NCBI RefSeq assembly: GCF_003148665.1
Contig: NZ_QGGQ01000013.1
Span: 37,062-101,061, forward strand
Reading direction: 5' to 3'
Length of the DNA: 64,000 bases
Source of the DNA: Maribacter polysiphoniae
Lineage (GTDB): Bacteria > Bacteroidota > Bacteroidia > Flavobacteriales > Flavobacteriaceae
The notes beneath the pieces were generated by a model. That model was not told where the DNA came from. It was given only the letters and a program-made list of their open reading frames with translations, and searched no databases. Shown piece after piece: positions 1 to 9,954 of the stretch. The position numbers and the translations under genes are program-made. Numbering within the stretch: the first letter of the stretch is position 1; each line of letters begins with the position of its first letter.

Positions 1-269
1 TCATTCTGAAACCTTCGACGAGTTTATCTTGAGCGAAGTCGAATGACTCAGGACAGGCTATATGGGGAATCACATCTTGATTATAAAAGGAGGGTTATTG
101 GTTTTTCGCTCACCGTAATGTGATTTCTCAGTCGTTCCTCTTTCGAAATGACGGAGAAGTCATTCCGAATGCATATGGGGAATCACATCCCGATATTCAA
201 CTATAATATGATTTTTGGGTTTTTGATTGCCGTAATGTGATTTCTCAGTCGTTCCTTTTTCGAAATGAC
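1..269. repeat. Cluster of dispersed intergenic repeats
   Basis: Two copies of one element lie in tandem at 61-152 and 174-269. Each opens with TATGGGGAATCACAT, has a variable middle, and closes with CCGTAATGTGATTTCTCAG followed by GTCGTTCC and CGAAATGAC. The AATCACAT and ATGTGATT blocks within each copy are inverted repeats, so each copy can fold into a hairpin. A related piece at 1-49 carries TCATTC and GAATGA ends with CTTCGAC/GTCGAA inside. This resembles the short non-coding palindromic elements scattered in many Bacteroidota genomes. No coding frame is visible, and the stretch 270-332 holds nothing recognisable. Confidence 0.75.
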
Positions 270-332
270 ATAGCTTATAATCGCCTATACTTCGAATCGG
301 TATTGAAAAGAACCTGAAATCTAGTCTAAAGC

Positions 333-1367
333 TTAATTTGGGATTTTATAATACTTTTTATACCAAGCAACGAAACTATCGATCCCTTTTGTTATGGGTG
401 TATTGGGATGGTAGTCGTAATCCCGAATCAAGTCATCAACATTGGCCCAGGTTTTAGCAACATCCCCCGGTTGCATAGGGAGCATTACTTTTTTGGCGGT
501 AAGGCCCAAACTCTGTTCTATGGCTTCTATAAAATCCAATAATTTTACCGATGTATTATTTCCAATATTATAGAGTTTATAAAGTTCTTGGTTCGCTGTT
601 CTTTTTTTAGTACTTTTTTCTATAATACGCACCACGCCCTCAACAATATCATCGATATAGGTAAAGTCACGTTCCATTACCCCTTTGTTGAAAACCTTGA
701 TGGGTTTCCCTTTTATCATGGCATCCGTAAATAGGAATAGGGCCATATCCGGTCTGCCCCAAGGACCATAAACCGTAAAAAAACGTAGGCCTGTGGTCGG
801 GAAGCCATATAGATGGCTATAGGTATGTGCCATCAATTCATTGCTTTTTTTGGTAGCGGCATATAAACTAATAGGATGATCCACATTATCCGAAGTTTCA
901 AAGGGTATTTTGGTGTTCATCCCGTATACACTTGAACTACTGGCATATACTAGATGTTTAATGTTGTGATGGCGACAACACTCCAGAATATTTAAAAAAC
1001 CCACTACATTACTGTCAATATAAGCTTCCGGATTCTCAAGACTGTATCGAACCCCGGCCTGTGCCGCTAAATTACAAACCACATCAAAGTTTTCCGTACT
1101 AAAGAGTTTAGGCAGTGCAGCCTTATCTTCAAGGTTCATTCTAATAAATTTAAACCTTCCCTGGTATTTTTTACTTTCTACAAGTGTATCGAACTTTTCT
1201 GCATATTCTTTACTTACCCCTAATTCTTCGAGACGTCCAAATTTCAATCCTATGTCGTAATAATCATTGATATTGTCCAATCCGATAACTTCATGTCCTT
1301 GTTCAATCAATTTGTTGGCCGTATGAAAACCGATGAAGCCAGCTGCTCCGGTAACTAATATTTTCAT
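333..1367 (-). CDS. NAD-dependent sugar epimerase (UDP-glucuronate 4-epimerase type)
   Basis: This is a short-chain dehydrogenase-fold nucleotide-sugar epimerase of 344 residues, the usual length. The NAD-binding glycine motif GAAGFIG is at residues 7-13. An SSSS/VYG block lies near 144-149, and the catalytic YxxxK pair is Y169/K173. The DNINDYYD segment after the first Rossmann unit and the ERDFTYIDD segment are typical of UDP-glucuronate epimerases (CapI/WbpP-like). It probably interconverts UDP-glucuronate and UDP-galacturonate in the cytoplasm for surface polysaccharide synthesis. It is divergently oriented from the aminotransferase and dehydratase genes that follow. The exact sugar substrate is inferred, not shown. 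Confidence 0.85.
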   Translation of the reverse strand: MKILVTGAAGFIGFHTANKLIEQGHEVIGLDNINDYYDIGLKFGRLEELGVSKEYAEKFDTLVESKKYQGRFKFIRMNLEDKAALPKLFSTENFDVVCNLAAQAGVRYSLENPEAYIDSNVVGFLNILECCRHHNIKHLVYASSSSVYGMNTKIPFETSDNVDHPISLYAATKKSNELMAHTYSHLYGFPTTGLRFFTVYGPWGRPDMALFLFTDAMIKGKPIKVFNKGVMERDFTYIDDIVEGVVRIIEKSTKKRTANQELYKLYNIGNNTSVKLLDFIEAIEQSLGLTAKKVMLPMQPGDVAKTWANVDDLIRDYDYHPNTPITKGIDSFVAWYKKYYKIPN

Positions 1368-1765
1368 TGTCTCATTTAAAAATTAAATACAAAGTACGTA
1401 ATAAATAACATGTGAAAAATCGTATTTTGTAATAAAATGCATGAAGTATTCAATAAAATCGAAGAATTGTAGCAAGTTGTCGATAAATAGTGCATGGCTA
1501 TCACTTTGGTATTTGAGGTAAAAAGATTAGTCGTCATGTATTAAAAGGCTATTTTTGGCATTAAACCGAGTTTATCAACACCTTTACCGAAATATGGTAA
1601 CAAAATTCCAAGAACTTCGATTTAAGAAGTAATTTTATATTTAATTTCACAGAAATTTTGCTTTGAGACAAATGAACTCAGATATTCGATTATAAGTGAT
1701 GTCGATCATTTCTCGAAGCAAGTTATACATCGACTTTTGTTGATTCACTAAATTTAGACATATCA
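1368..1765. promoter_or_regulatory. Divergent intergenic region between epimerase and EPS operon
   Basis: This 398-base AT-rich region separates two divergently transcribed sugar genes, so it should hold both promoters. A near-match to the flavobacterial -7 box (TACTTTG, one base short of TAnnTTTG) lies on the minus strand at about 1391-1397, upstream of the epimerase. On the plus side TAAATTTA occurs at 1749-1756, but it is too close to the TTG start to be a convincing -7 box. No open reading frame or strong hairpin is seen. Confidence 0.4.
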
Positions 1766-2899
1766 TTGAAAACGACTTTACAAGACAAGATTTGGCTTTC
1801 TTCCCCCCATATGGGAGGTACGGAACAGGATTACGTAAAAGAGGCCTTTGATACCAATTGGATTGCTCCTTTGGGTCCGAATGTAACCGGATTTGAATTG
1901 GACATACAAAGTTATTTGGGGCAAGACAGCCATGTGGCCGTCTTGAGTTCGGGTACCGCAGCCTTGCATTTGGGATTGCAATTGTTGGGTGTGGGTAGGG
2001 ATGATGAGGTTTTATGCCAATCCTTTACCTTTTCGGCTTCGGCCAATCCTATTGTATATTTAGGTGCTATTCCAATTTTTATAGATAGTGAAAGGGAGAC
2101 TTGGAATATTTCCCCTGAGCTTTTGGAAACGGCCATTAAGGATCGAATTCAACACGGTAAAAAACCGAAGGCAATAGTGTCCGTTCATTTATATGGTATG
2201 CCGTATAAAGTGAAGGAAGTCCATGAAATTGCGGAAAAATACGACATTCCCATCCTGGAAGATAGTGCAGAGGCGTTAGGGAGTACCTTTAAAGGAGGGA
2301 AATGTGGGACGTTTGGTGATATTGCGGTGCTTTCTTTTAATGGAAATAAAATTATTACCACATCCGGTGGTGGGGCCATGGTTTCCAAAAATAAGGATAC
2401 TATTGATAAAGCGATTCATTTGGCCACCCAAGCACGGGACAACGCCGTACATTACCAACACTCGGAAATCGGACATAATTATAGAATGAGTAATGTATTG
2501 GCAGGCATTGGAAGAGGACAGATGGAAGTGTTGGACGATAGAGTGGGGGCGCGAAGGTTGAACCATCAGTTTTATCTTGATCATTTGAATGCTATTCCTG
2601 AAATTGAGTTTTTAAAGGAACCTGAAGGTTATTTTTCCAATCGTTGGTTATCCTGTATTTTGACACCATCGTATGACATCCGGGAGCAAATACGATTGGC
2701 ACTTTGGGATGGGAATATTGAATCGAGACCCTTATGGAAACCCATGCATTTACAGCCGGTTTTTAAGGATTCCCCTAATTATACTGATGGCACTTCGGAA
2801 GATTTATTCAATAGAGGACTTTGTTTGCCGAGTGGCTCTAACTTATTGGAAGAAGATTTAAAGAGAATAGTACGTATTATAAAATTTGCCCTATCATGA
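1766..2899 (+). CDS. DegT/DnrJ/EryC1/StrS-family sugar aminotransferase
   Basis: This is a PLP-dependent aminotransferase of 377 residues that transfers an amino group to a nucleotide keto-sugar. The GTAALHLGL segment (about 63-71) binds the PLP phosphate, D166 in ILEDSAEALG contacts the ring nitrogen, and K195 in FNGNKIITT is the expected Schiff-base lysine. The start is TTG at 1766; no ATG fits the conserved N-terminus. The stop overlaps the next start as ATGA, so it is translationally coupled to the PglF/CapD-like dehydratase. That pairing (4,6-dehydratase plus aminotransferase) is the logic of bacillosamine-type amino-sugar synthesis (PglF/PglE). The specific product is not established. 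Confidence 0.85.
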   Translation: MKTTLQDKIWLSSPHMGGTEQDYVKEAFDTNWIAPLGPNVTGFELDIQSYLGQDSHVAVLSSGTAALHLGLQLLGVGRDDEVLCQSFTFSASANPIVYLGAIPIFIDSERETWNISPELLETAIKDRIQHGKKPKAIVSVHLYGMPYKVKEVHEIAEKYDIPILEDSAEALGSTFKGGKCGTFGDIAVLSFNGNKIITTSGGGAMVSKNKDTIDKAIHLATQARDNAVHYQHSEIGHNYRMSNVLAGIGRGQMEVLDDRVGARRLNHQFYLDHLNAIPEIEFLKEPEGYFSNRWLSCILTPSYDIREQIRLALWDGNIESRPLWKPMHLQPVFKDSPNYTDGTSEDLFNRGLCLPSGSNLLEEDLKRIVRIIKFALS

Positions 2900-4830
2900 T
2901 ACAAAATTACTTAGTCAATAGTGTCCAAAGATACGCGTCCAAATGGTTGGTTTTAGCCATTGATTTGGTTGTTGTTGCACTATCGTTTTTATTATCTTAT
3001 TTTATTCGGTTTAACTTAACCTTTGATTTTGATGTCAATAAACTTTTGGTGCAATTACCTGTTGTTGTTGCAATTGCATTGATTTCTTTTTTGATCATAG
3101 GGTCTTACAAAGGGGTAGTTCGCCATACAGGGGTACGCGATGTGTATAACCTATTCAATGCTATCTGCTTGTCAAGTATCATTGCCATTTTTCTGATTAT
3201 AGGAAATAGGCAGTTTGAATTGGTTGATAACTTTACCATTCCCTTGTCCATTATCATCATCCATAGTTTAATTAGCTTTGTTGCACTTACAGCATCCCGT
3301 TATATTTTCAAATCATTGTACGCCAGTTTATCCAATGAATTTAAGTCAAGTAAAAAGATACTTATCTACGGGGCAGGGCAATCGGGGATTTTGACGTATG
3401 ATGCCATCACCAATCATGCTAAAAGTAATACCAAGGTTGTAGGTTATATTGATAATGACATTAATAAAATAGGAAAAGTAATCAATGGAGTCTGTGTTTA
3501 TGGGCCAGAAGTTTTAACGGAAAGTTTTATTCTAAAAAAGGATATTTCCGAGGTTGTTTTTTGTATTCAAAAAATTGAAGCCCAAAGGCTAAAGGAATTG
3601 GTTGAAGGATTGGTGGATTTTCCTGTTGTGGTTAAGATAGTCCCTCCCGTGGAAGATTGGATCAATGGGGAGTTGAAGGCGTCTCAAATTAAACAGATTC
3701 AAATAGAAGATCTACTGAACAGGCCGCCCATTGACATCATTAATTCAAAAATCAGTAATGAAGTTAAGGACAAGGTCATCTTGGTTAGTGGAGGGGCTGG
3801 ATCAATCGGAAGTGAGATAGTGCGTCAATTGTGTAAGTATAAATACAAATCTTTGATCATCGTGGATCAGGCAGAATCGGCACTTTATGATTTGCAGCAA
3901 GAATTAAAACAGAGTGGGTATGTGAATTACATGCCAATCGTTGCTGATATTCGGGACAAGAATAGAATGAACAATATTTTCCAGGAGTATAAACCGAACC
4001 TTGTTTTTCATGCAGCGGCCTATAAGCACGTGCCGTTGATGGAGTATAACTCTTATGAGGCCATAAAAATCAATATTGCCGGCACCAAGGCCATTGTGGA
4101 TTTATCTTTAGTCCATAACATAGATAAATTCGTTTTTGTTTCCACGGATAAGGCAGTGAATCCCACCAATGTTATGGGGGCCACCAAACGAATTGCCGAG
4201 ATGTACATCAGTTGTATGCAACAGCAGCGTAAAACCAAATTCATAACCACCCGTTTCGGAAACGTTCTCGGTTCCAATGGTTCTGTTATACCTTTGTTTA
4301 AAAAGCAAATTGAAAATGGAGGCCCTTTAACGGTTACCCATAAAGATATCACTCGGTATTTTATGACCATTCCTGAAGCATCGCAATTGGTCTTGGAAGC
4401 GGGAGCCATGGGCGAAGGAGGTGAAATATTCATTTTTGATATGGGCGAATCGGTTAAGATTTTTGATCTGGCCAAAAATATGATCAAACTATCCGGATTG
4501 CGGTACCCAGAGGATATTGATATTAAAGTAACAGGGCTGCGACCGGGGGAAAAGTTGTATGAGGAGTTATTGGCCAATGGAGAGAATACGATACCCACCT
4601 ACCATAAGAAGATCATGATCGGTAAGGTCAGGGAATTGGACTATAATTTTGTGCGAACCAAAATCGATGAGCTTTGTGTCAACAATATGTTCTTTAATGG
4701 AAATACGGTGAAGTTAATGAAAGAGATCGTACCTGAATACATTTCCAATAATTCCGATTTGTGTAAGCATGACAAAACCAAAGCGGAAAAGGAACCCTCT
4801 AAAAGCAACCTCAAGGTTTTACACTCCTAA
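2896..4830 (+). CDS. PglF/CapD/WbpM-type membrane nucleotide-sugar 4,6-dehydratase
   Basis: This is a 644-residue integral-membrane nucleotide-sugar dehydratase. Four hydrophobic helices occupy roughly residues 17-125. A first Rossmann-like domain (GAGQSG near 155) is followed by a catalytic SDR domain starting at VSGGAGSIGSEIVRQ (about 295), with HAAAYKHVPLME and the family VSTDKAVNPTNVMGATKR block downstream. The family converts UDP-GlcNAc to the 4-keto-6-deoxy sugar, the substrate for the upstream aminotransferase. In this long form the catalytic Tyr of YxxxK is typically replaced, which fits the MGATKR sequence seen here. It overlaps the upstream gene by 4 bases and precedes wza by 33-45 bases. 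Confidence 0.9.
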   Translation: MIQNYLVNSVQRYASKWLVLAIDLVVVALSFLLSYFIRFNLTFDFDVNKLLVQLPVVVAIALISFLIIGSYKGVVRHTGVRDVYNLFNAICLSSIIAIFLIIGNRQFELVDNFTIPLSIIIIHSLISFVALTASRYIFKSLYASLSNEFKSSKKILIYGAGQSGILTYDAITNHAKSNTKVVGYIDNDINKIGKVINGVCVYGPEVLTESFILKKDISEVVFCIQKIEAQRLKELVEGLVDFPVVVKIVPPVEDWINGELKASQIKQIQIEDLLNRPPIDIINSKISNEVKDKVILVSGGAGSIGSEIVRQLCKYKYKSLIIVDQAESALYDLQQELKQSGYVNYMPIVADIRDKNRMNNIFQEYKPNLVFHAAAYKHVPLMEYNSYEAIKINIAGTKAIVDLSLVHNIDKFVFVSTDKAVNPTNVMGATKRIAEMYISCMQQQRKTKFITTRFGNVLGSNGSVIPLFKKQIENGGPLTVTHKDITRYFMTIPEASQLVLEAGAMGEGGEIFIFDMGESVKIFDLAKNMIKLSGLRYPEDIDIKVTGLRPGEKLYEELLANGENTIPTYHKKIMIGKVRELDYNFVRTKIDELCVNNMFFNGNTVKLMKEIVPEYISNNSDLCKHDKTKAEKEPSKSNLKVLHS

Positions 4831-4875
4831 TTTTTTAGTATACTTGCACTATATAAACCAATATTGTTTGATAAT

Positions 4876-5640
4876 ATGAAGATTTACGTTCGATCTATAA
4901 TTTTATTTTTGGGTATTGCATTGGTTACCTCCTGTGCCTCACGAAAAGAGGTGGTATATTTTCAGGACACCGGAAATTTTGAGACCTTGGTGAATAACAA
5001 TGATTTTGTATCAAAATTCAAGGTAGATGATTTGGTATCGATACATGTATCTTCCCTTAACCCTGAGGCCAGTGCCCCTTTTAATTTGTTCAGGGGGCGG
5101 GCTGAAGGTGGATTCCAGGCGGAACAGGTGGATTATTTGGTGGATCAGGCCGGGGAGATTGATTTTCCGGTAATCGGGAAATTAAAGATCGAAGGTTTAT
5201 CGCCGGATGAATTGCGTACGCTTTTACGAGAACGCCTTTCGGATTATTTAAAGGACCCCATCATCAATATTCGACTGCGTAATTTTACCGTAACTATATT
5301 GGGGGAGGTAAGGACTCCTGGAACCTACCCGGTCAATGGGGAACAAATCACCATTTTGGAGGCGTTGGGCCTTGCTGGGGACTTGACCATACGTGGAGTT
5401 CGTCAAAATGTGTTGGTCATTCGTGATTTTAATGGAACCAAGGTGTATAATCGAATCGATTTAACATCCAAGAATATGGTGAAATCCCCCGTATTTTACT
5501 TAACACAGAATGATGTGGTTTATGTGGAGCCTAATAAATCGGGAATAACCGCTTCTTCTTTGGATAATAGGGCAAATATTGCAATTTCTATTGCTTCGGT
5601 ATTGATTACTTCCACAGTATTGATTATAACCCGGCTATAA
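4876..5640 (+). CDS. Wza-like polysaccharide export lipoprotein
   Basis: This is an outer-membrane polysaccharide export protein of about 254 residues. An SPII signal ends in the lipobox LVTSC, followed by a polysaccharide export (Poly_export) domain and SLBB-type segments (VDQAGEIDFPVIGKLKI, FTVTILGEVRTPGTYPV). A C-terminal hydrophobic helix (IAISIASVLITSTVLII) resembles the helix that forms the Wza pore. I place the start at ATG 4876, which gives a compact signal peptide; an in-frame TTG at 4864 is possible. It lies 19 bases before the Wzc-like kinase, the standard pairing for capsule or EPS export. Confidence 0.9.
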   Translation: MKIYVRSIILFLGIALVTSCASRKEVVYFQDTGNFETLVNNNDFVSKFKVDDLVSIHVSSLNPEASAPFNLFRGRAEGGFQAEQVDYLVDQAGEIDFPVIGKLKIEGLSPDELRTLLRERLSDYLKDPIINIRLRNFTVTILGEVRTPGTYPVNGEQITILEALGLAGDLTIRGVRQNVLVIRDFNGTKVYNRIDLTSKNMVKSPVFYLTQNDVVYVEPNKSGITASSLDNRANIAISIASVLITSTVLIITRL

Positions 5641-5659
5641 TCCAAAATTAAAATTACGA

Positions 5660-8041
5660 ATGGCAAAAAAAACAATACTTTCCCAAGGGAATATGGACTA
5701 TAATGATTTGTTGAAACCTTATTTAAAAAATTGGAAGTGGTTTGTAGTTGCTGTATTGATTGCATTGCTTTATGGATACTTTAATATAAGGTATTCCATT
5801 CCACAATATGCATTAAACGCTAAAATTCAAATATTAGAAGATCAAAACTCCAACTCAGAACTTGATGTATTTAGGGATTTGGATATTTTAGGTGGGGGTG
5901 GCAATTTTATACAGGATGAAATCGAGATATTAAAATCTAGGTCCCATCTTATTGAATTAGTAAAAGAGTTGGAACTGAATACTAAAGTTATTGCTTTGGG
6001 TAAAATCAAAGATTCGGAATTATACAGCAATAAGCCTTTTAATATAAATTTTGCTGCTCCTGATTCCATATTGCAAAGTTCAAGTGTGTCTTTTTTCATA
6101 ACCTTATTCTCTGACACCTCCTTTGAATATGCTGAGGACCAGGATACACCGGCAAAAATATTTTCTTTCGGCAAAAATATTTCTTCCCCAATAGGGGATA
6201 TTATCATCACTCCCAATATGTCAGGTATTGAATCCTATGTCGGTAGAAAATATAAGGTTTCTGTTATACCTATTTCCGTGGCTGCCGGACAATTGTATCA
6301 AAAAATACAGGTTTCAGTAGAAAGCGAAAAGTCAAAAATTCTTTCAATATCATTGGAAGACCCTATAATTGATAGAGGTCGTGACATCATTAATACGTTG
6401 ATCGAAAAATATAATCAAAATGCTGTTGATGACAAAAAAGCCATTGCGAATAGGACCTCGAATTTCATTAATGATAGAATAGCAAATATTTACGGTAGCC
6501 TGTCCGCTGTTGACCAAAGTGAGGAGGATTTTAAGCAAGGTAGGGGAATTGCGGATATAGCCACCCAGACTAATATGAATGTAAATATCGGCGCGGCCAA
6601 TCAACAGGAGCTGCAAAACGCCTCCGTGCAATTGGATATTGCTTCCTCCATGAAGGATATCATAGATTCCCAAGAAGGGTATGATCTATTACCTTCCAAT
6701 ATTGGATTGGCCGACGCTTCTATTGCCAATACTACCGCAAGATATAATGAACTGGCCTTGGAACGAAAACGTTTGTTGGAAAGTTCCAATGAGAAAAACC
6801 CGATTATCGTAAATTTGGATCAACAATTGGCAGGACTTAAGCGGAGTATGCAGTCCAGTTTAAATAGTGTGACCAACAATTTGGGGATGCAGGTGAATAG
6901 TTTAAGTAGCCAGATGTCTCGCATTAATTCCAGAATCTATTCAGCACCGCGTAACGAAAGGGCACTTCGGGATATCACACGACAACAACAAACTACTGAA
7001 TCGCTTTACTTATATTTATTACAAAAGCGTGAGGAAGCGCAAATTACCTTTGCTTCTGCTTCTCCAAAATCAAAAATCATAGATAGCGCTTATTTGGTAA
7101 GTCCATTGCCGGTTTCTCCAAAAAAGCGAATAATAATGTTGGCCTCATTAATTTTTGGATTATTGGTTCCCTATGCAGTAATATATGTTAAAAATCTTTT
7201 GGATAATAAAGTGCAAAATAAAGTTGGATTGGAAAAGATGGTGGGTGATATTCCAGTCTTGGCGGAATTACCTAGTCTTTCCAAAAAAGAGAATTCCTTG
7301 GTGAAACTTGGCGAGCGTACGGTTTTGGCAGAATCTTTACGCATCTTACGGACCAATCTCGATTATATTATAAAATCAAAGAAGAAAAAAGACTATAAGA
7401 GTACTATCATTTATGTTACCTCCAGTGTTTCAGGGGAAGGTAAAACCTTGATAGCTTCCAATTTGGCCATGATATTTGCTAATACCAATAAGAAAGTCCT
7501 ACTCATTGGGGCAGATATTCGAAACCCGAAAATCTATCAGTTCTATTCAGGGAAAAACGTCGATAAATTAGGGAAACCTACAAGAAATATCGAGAACAAA
7601 GGACTAACCGAATATTTAGTGGACCATACCTTGGGAAGTAGTGATATTATTTCTCCCATGTTGGCCCATGAGCAAACGGTTGACGTCGTTTATTCCGGTA
7701 AAATACCGCCTAACCCTGCCGAACTTTTGATGAATGGGCGTATGAAAGAATTGCTCGACGAAGTTAATGATCGCTATGATTATATTATCGTTGATACAGC
7801 ACCTTTGATGGTGGTCACCGACACCCTATTGATCAGTGAATATGCCGATCAAATCCTCTATGTGGCCAGGGCAGGGATGACTGAATTGAAAGTTTTGGAA
7901 TATCCTCTTAAGCTTCATAAAGAAGGAAAACTCAATGGATTATCCTTCATCGTTAATGGTGTAAAAGATTCTAATTTGGGTTATGGAGGTAAATATGGCT
8001 ATGGCTATGGCAAGACCACAAAGAAATGGTGGAAATTTTAA
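5660..8041 (+). CDS. Wzc-like polysaccharide co-polymerase and tyrosine autokinase
   Basis: This 793-residue inner-membrane protein controls polysaccharide chain length and export by autophosphorylation. It has a TM helix near residues 30-48, a Wzz domain, a long coiled-coil periplasmic region, a GNVR-like segment (SAPRNERALRDITRQQQ) and a second TM near 492-512. The cytoplasmic BY-kinase domain has Walker A SVSGEGKT, Walker A' IGADIRNPK and Walker B YIIVDTAPL. The C-terminus is Gly/Tyr-rich (GYGGKYGYGYG, then KTTKKWWKF), the expected phosphotyrosine tail, though with few tyrosines. A second copy of this tail survives as a relic at 12426-12473. No glycosyltransferase follows; the next 700 bases have no gene. 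Confidence 0.92.
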   Translation: MAKKTILSQGNMDYNDLLKPYLKNWKWFVVAVLIALLYGYFNIRYSIPQYALNAKIQILEDQNSNSELDVFRDLDILGGGGNFIQDEIEILKSRSHLIELVKELELNTKVIALGKIKDSELYSNKPFNINFAAPDSILQSSSVSFFITLFSDTSFEYAEDQDTPAKIFSFGKNISSPIGDIIITPNMSGIESYVGRKYKVSVIPISVAAGQLYQKIQVSVESEKSKILSISLEDPIIDRGRDIINTLIEKYNQNAVDDKKAIANRTSNFINDRIANIYGSLSAVDQSEEDFKQGRGIADIATQTNMNVNIGAANQQELQNASVQLDIASSMKDIIDSQEGYDLLPSNIGLADASIANTTARYNELALERKRLLESSNEKNPIIVNLDQQLAGLKRSMQSSLNSVTNNLGMQVNSLSSQMSRINSRIYSAPRNERALRDITRQQQTTESLYLYLLQKREEAQITFASASPKSKIIDSAYLVSPLPVSPKKRIIMLASLIFGLLVPYAVIYVKNLLDNKVQNKVGLEKMVGDIPVLAELPSLSKKENSLVKLGERTVLAESLRILRTNLDYIIKSKKKKDYKSTIIYVTSSVSGEGKTLIASNLAMIFANTNKKVLLIGADIRNPKIYQFYSGKNVDKLGKPTRNIENKGLTEYLVDHTLGSSDIISPMLAHEQTVDVVYSGKIPPNPAELLMNGRMKELLDEVNDRYDYIIVDTAPLMVVTDTLLISEYADQILYVARAGMTELKVLEYPLKLHKEGKLNGLSFIVNGVKDSNLGYGGKYGYGYGKTTKKWWKF

Positions 8042-8747
8042 TCCAAACCAAAAGCTTTAATTGGTGTGTGTACGAAGCGGTGATATCTGGAAGATTTGCC
8101 TTAATCCATGGCTTTAGAACCATACGATGTTCTGGATTGTGAATACAATTACCCCATTTACAATAAGGATGCTTTAGTTTAGGCTATAAGCCCGCCGTGG
8201 ATCGGATTGGAAATCAGCTACATTTTATTTTTAACTGGGGCAGCCTGAAGCTGTAGTACAGTGGTCAAAGTTACCAGGAGATTTAGGGAAGGCTGTTGTA
8301 CATTTGTGCGACCTTAGATGAGTCCATACCTGTAAATGCCAAGATTCCTGTCATTCAATTTAAGGGATGCTTTTTTGGCATTTATACAAGGGTTTACTTT
8401 GGGCATTTCCTTTCAACCCATTTTTGTGCGTTTCATTTTCAGGACTCGAGCCCCATGTAGTGGCGATTGGTAAAAGACGTCTCTTAACGGATTTTATTTA
8501 GCATATATCAATTAGGATTTGTCCTATTATTTTATTTGTATAAATTTAATAGTGTAAAAACAATTATTGGAATCTTGAATATCCGTTAAATCGATTTTAT
8601 TAGCACTTGTGGTGATGGCCTTATTTGATACAACTACCGGTGTTCCCCTTAATAAAAGACCAACATATACCTTTTAATTGCCAAATGGAAGCTTACGGTA
8701 GATAAGGTTTCATTCTGATTGAAAAACCAAAATTTAAATTATCCATA
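8042..8747. other. Gene-poor 706-base gap after wzc
   Basis: All six frames are broken by stops and I recognise no protein family. A perfect 9-bp inverted repeat (AAATGCCAA/TTGGCATTT, 8334-8342 and 8375-8383) has a 32-base loop and is too open to call a terminator. The expected glycosyltransferase/flippase genes are not here, so this is probably decayed DNA or a rearrangement scar in the polysaccharide locus. The promoter of the following methyltransferase should lie near its 3' end, but no clear TAnnTTTG is seen. Confidence 0.5.
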
Positions 8748-9782
8748 ATGATCGAATCCAAAGTGATTTGCCCTTCTTGTAAGAAAAACAGTATTACAGA
8801 TCGTTATCAAACCTATTGGGAGTGTAGTGCATGCGGAAAGCAATATTCCTGTGTAAATGGCATGCCCAAGCTTTATGACGAAGATGCCCTTGCCATATCA
8901 GATAAGGGGCTTAGGGATAAGGTGTATAAATATATGGCCTGGTTCTATAATTTTTGGAACCCTTTCTTTATGCTTCCGGTTCGACCAATAAAAATATCCG
9001 TGAAATATTGGGTCGTATATTTCTTGCTGGTGTTTACCTTTATTTCCCTTATGTACAATTTGATCGATTGGATTGCATTTCGGGGTATTGAAACCTTTTC
9101 GATCGCAGATATCCTATTATTGGCAGCTTTGGTGATTTTTGTTTTCATATTCGCAAAACAAAAGCGATATGCACATTTACTTTGGTTGGCCATACCCATA
9201 AAAATCATCGTTTCAATTCGCAAATTTAAACCCAAAAAAAACATCTTTTCCGTTCATGAAGATTTTTTAAAAGAATTTTTGACGTCGGATAAAAGAATAA
9301 AAATGCTGGATATTGCCAGTGGTAGTGGCCAAGCACTTGCCAGACGTGGTTATATGGATTTGAATGCTGATTATACGGCGGTTGATCTTTCGGCAGGTAT
9401 GATTGTGCAAGGAAGGGATTTAATGGGTAAATTGAAGGCTCCCACAGATTTTATTCTAGCGGACGCCACCAATCTTCCCTTTGAATCCGACACCTTTGAT
9501 ATTTGTACAAATTACGGGGCATTTAATGGATTCTCCGATACAAAAAGTGCGCTGAAGGAAATGATCCGGGTAACTAAAAAAGGTGGAAAAATCCTTATTT
9601 TGGATGAACGGGAATATAAGGAATCTACCTGGTTGGAACATTTGTATTATAAAAAGGTGTTCGCCTGTTACAATACACTTGATGGAAGCCCTATTGATTT
9701 GGATCCGGAAGGACTTGAGGATATGCAGGCACACCAGGTGTATGAATTCATTTATGTGTTTGCGGCGAGAAAGAAAATGTAA
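8748..9782 (+). CDS. Zinc-ribbon, two-helix membrane-anchored SAM methyltransferase
   Basis: This is a 344-residue class I SAM-dependent methyltransferase with an unusual front end. Residues 1-40 form a zinc ribbon with two CxxC pairs (CPSCKK and CSACGK), resembling the rRNA methyltransferase or Trm112 leaders. Two hydrophobic helices follow near residues 85-105 and 120-137. The methyltransferase core has motif I LDIASGSGQALARRG (about 186-200), the acidic loop VDLSAGMI, and LADATNLPFESDTFD typical of the Methyltransf_11 family. It therefore probably methylates a lipid, quinone or membrane-associated metabolite. The target is unknown. It stands alone between two gene-poor stretches. Confidence 0.75.
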   Translation: MIESKVICPSCKKNSITDRYQTYWECSACGKQYSCVNGMPKLYDEDALAISDKGLRDKVYKYMAWFYNFWNPFFMLPVRPIKISVKYWVVYFLLVFTFISLMYNLIDWIAFRGIETFSIADILLLAALVIFVFIFAKQKRYAHLLWLAIPIKIIVSIRKFKPKKNIFSVHEDFLKEFLTSDKRIKMLDIASGSGQALARRGYMDLNADYTAVDLSAGMIVQGRDLMGKLKAPTDFILADATNLPFESDTFDICTNYGAFNGFSDTKSALKEMIRVTKKGGKILILDEREYKESTWLEHLYYKKVFACYNTLDGSPIDLDPEGLEDMQAHQVYEFIYVFAARKKM

Positions 9783-9954
9783 TCAAAACAGAAGTATAAA
9801 CACAAAAAATGGAGTTTTAACCTAAATAACAATTCTATTGGGATGTGGGTTGTTCCCAATATGGGAATTCACTAATATAAATAAGTCAAAAGAGTATCGT
9901 TTAATACTCCCAAGCAACTTCCATATTTCCAGAAGGGCTTAAAAAAACGAATTA

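Noticed and set aside
61-269. Possible CRISPR array or riboswitch in the repeats.
   Set aside because: Only two units, of over 90 bases with variable middles, and no cas genes; no aptamer-like structure was recognised.
8334-8383. Inverted repeat AAATGCCAA/TTGGCATTT as a wzc terminator.
   Set aside because: The 32-base loop and absence of a T tract make it a weak hairpin far from the wzc stop.
9837-9860. ATTGGGA/TCCCAAT hairpin after the methyltransferase gene.
   Set aside because: Only 7 bp with a 10-base loop and no T run; too weak to call a terminator.
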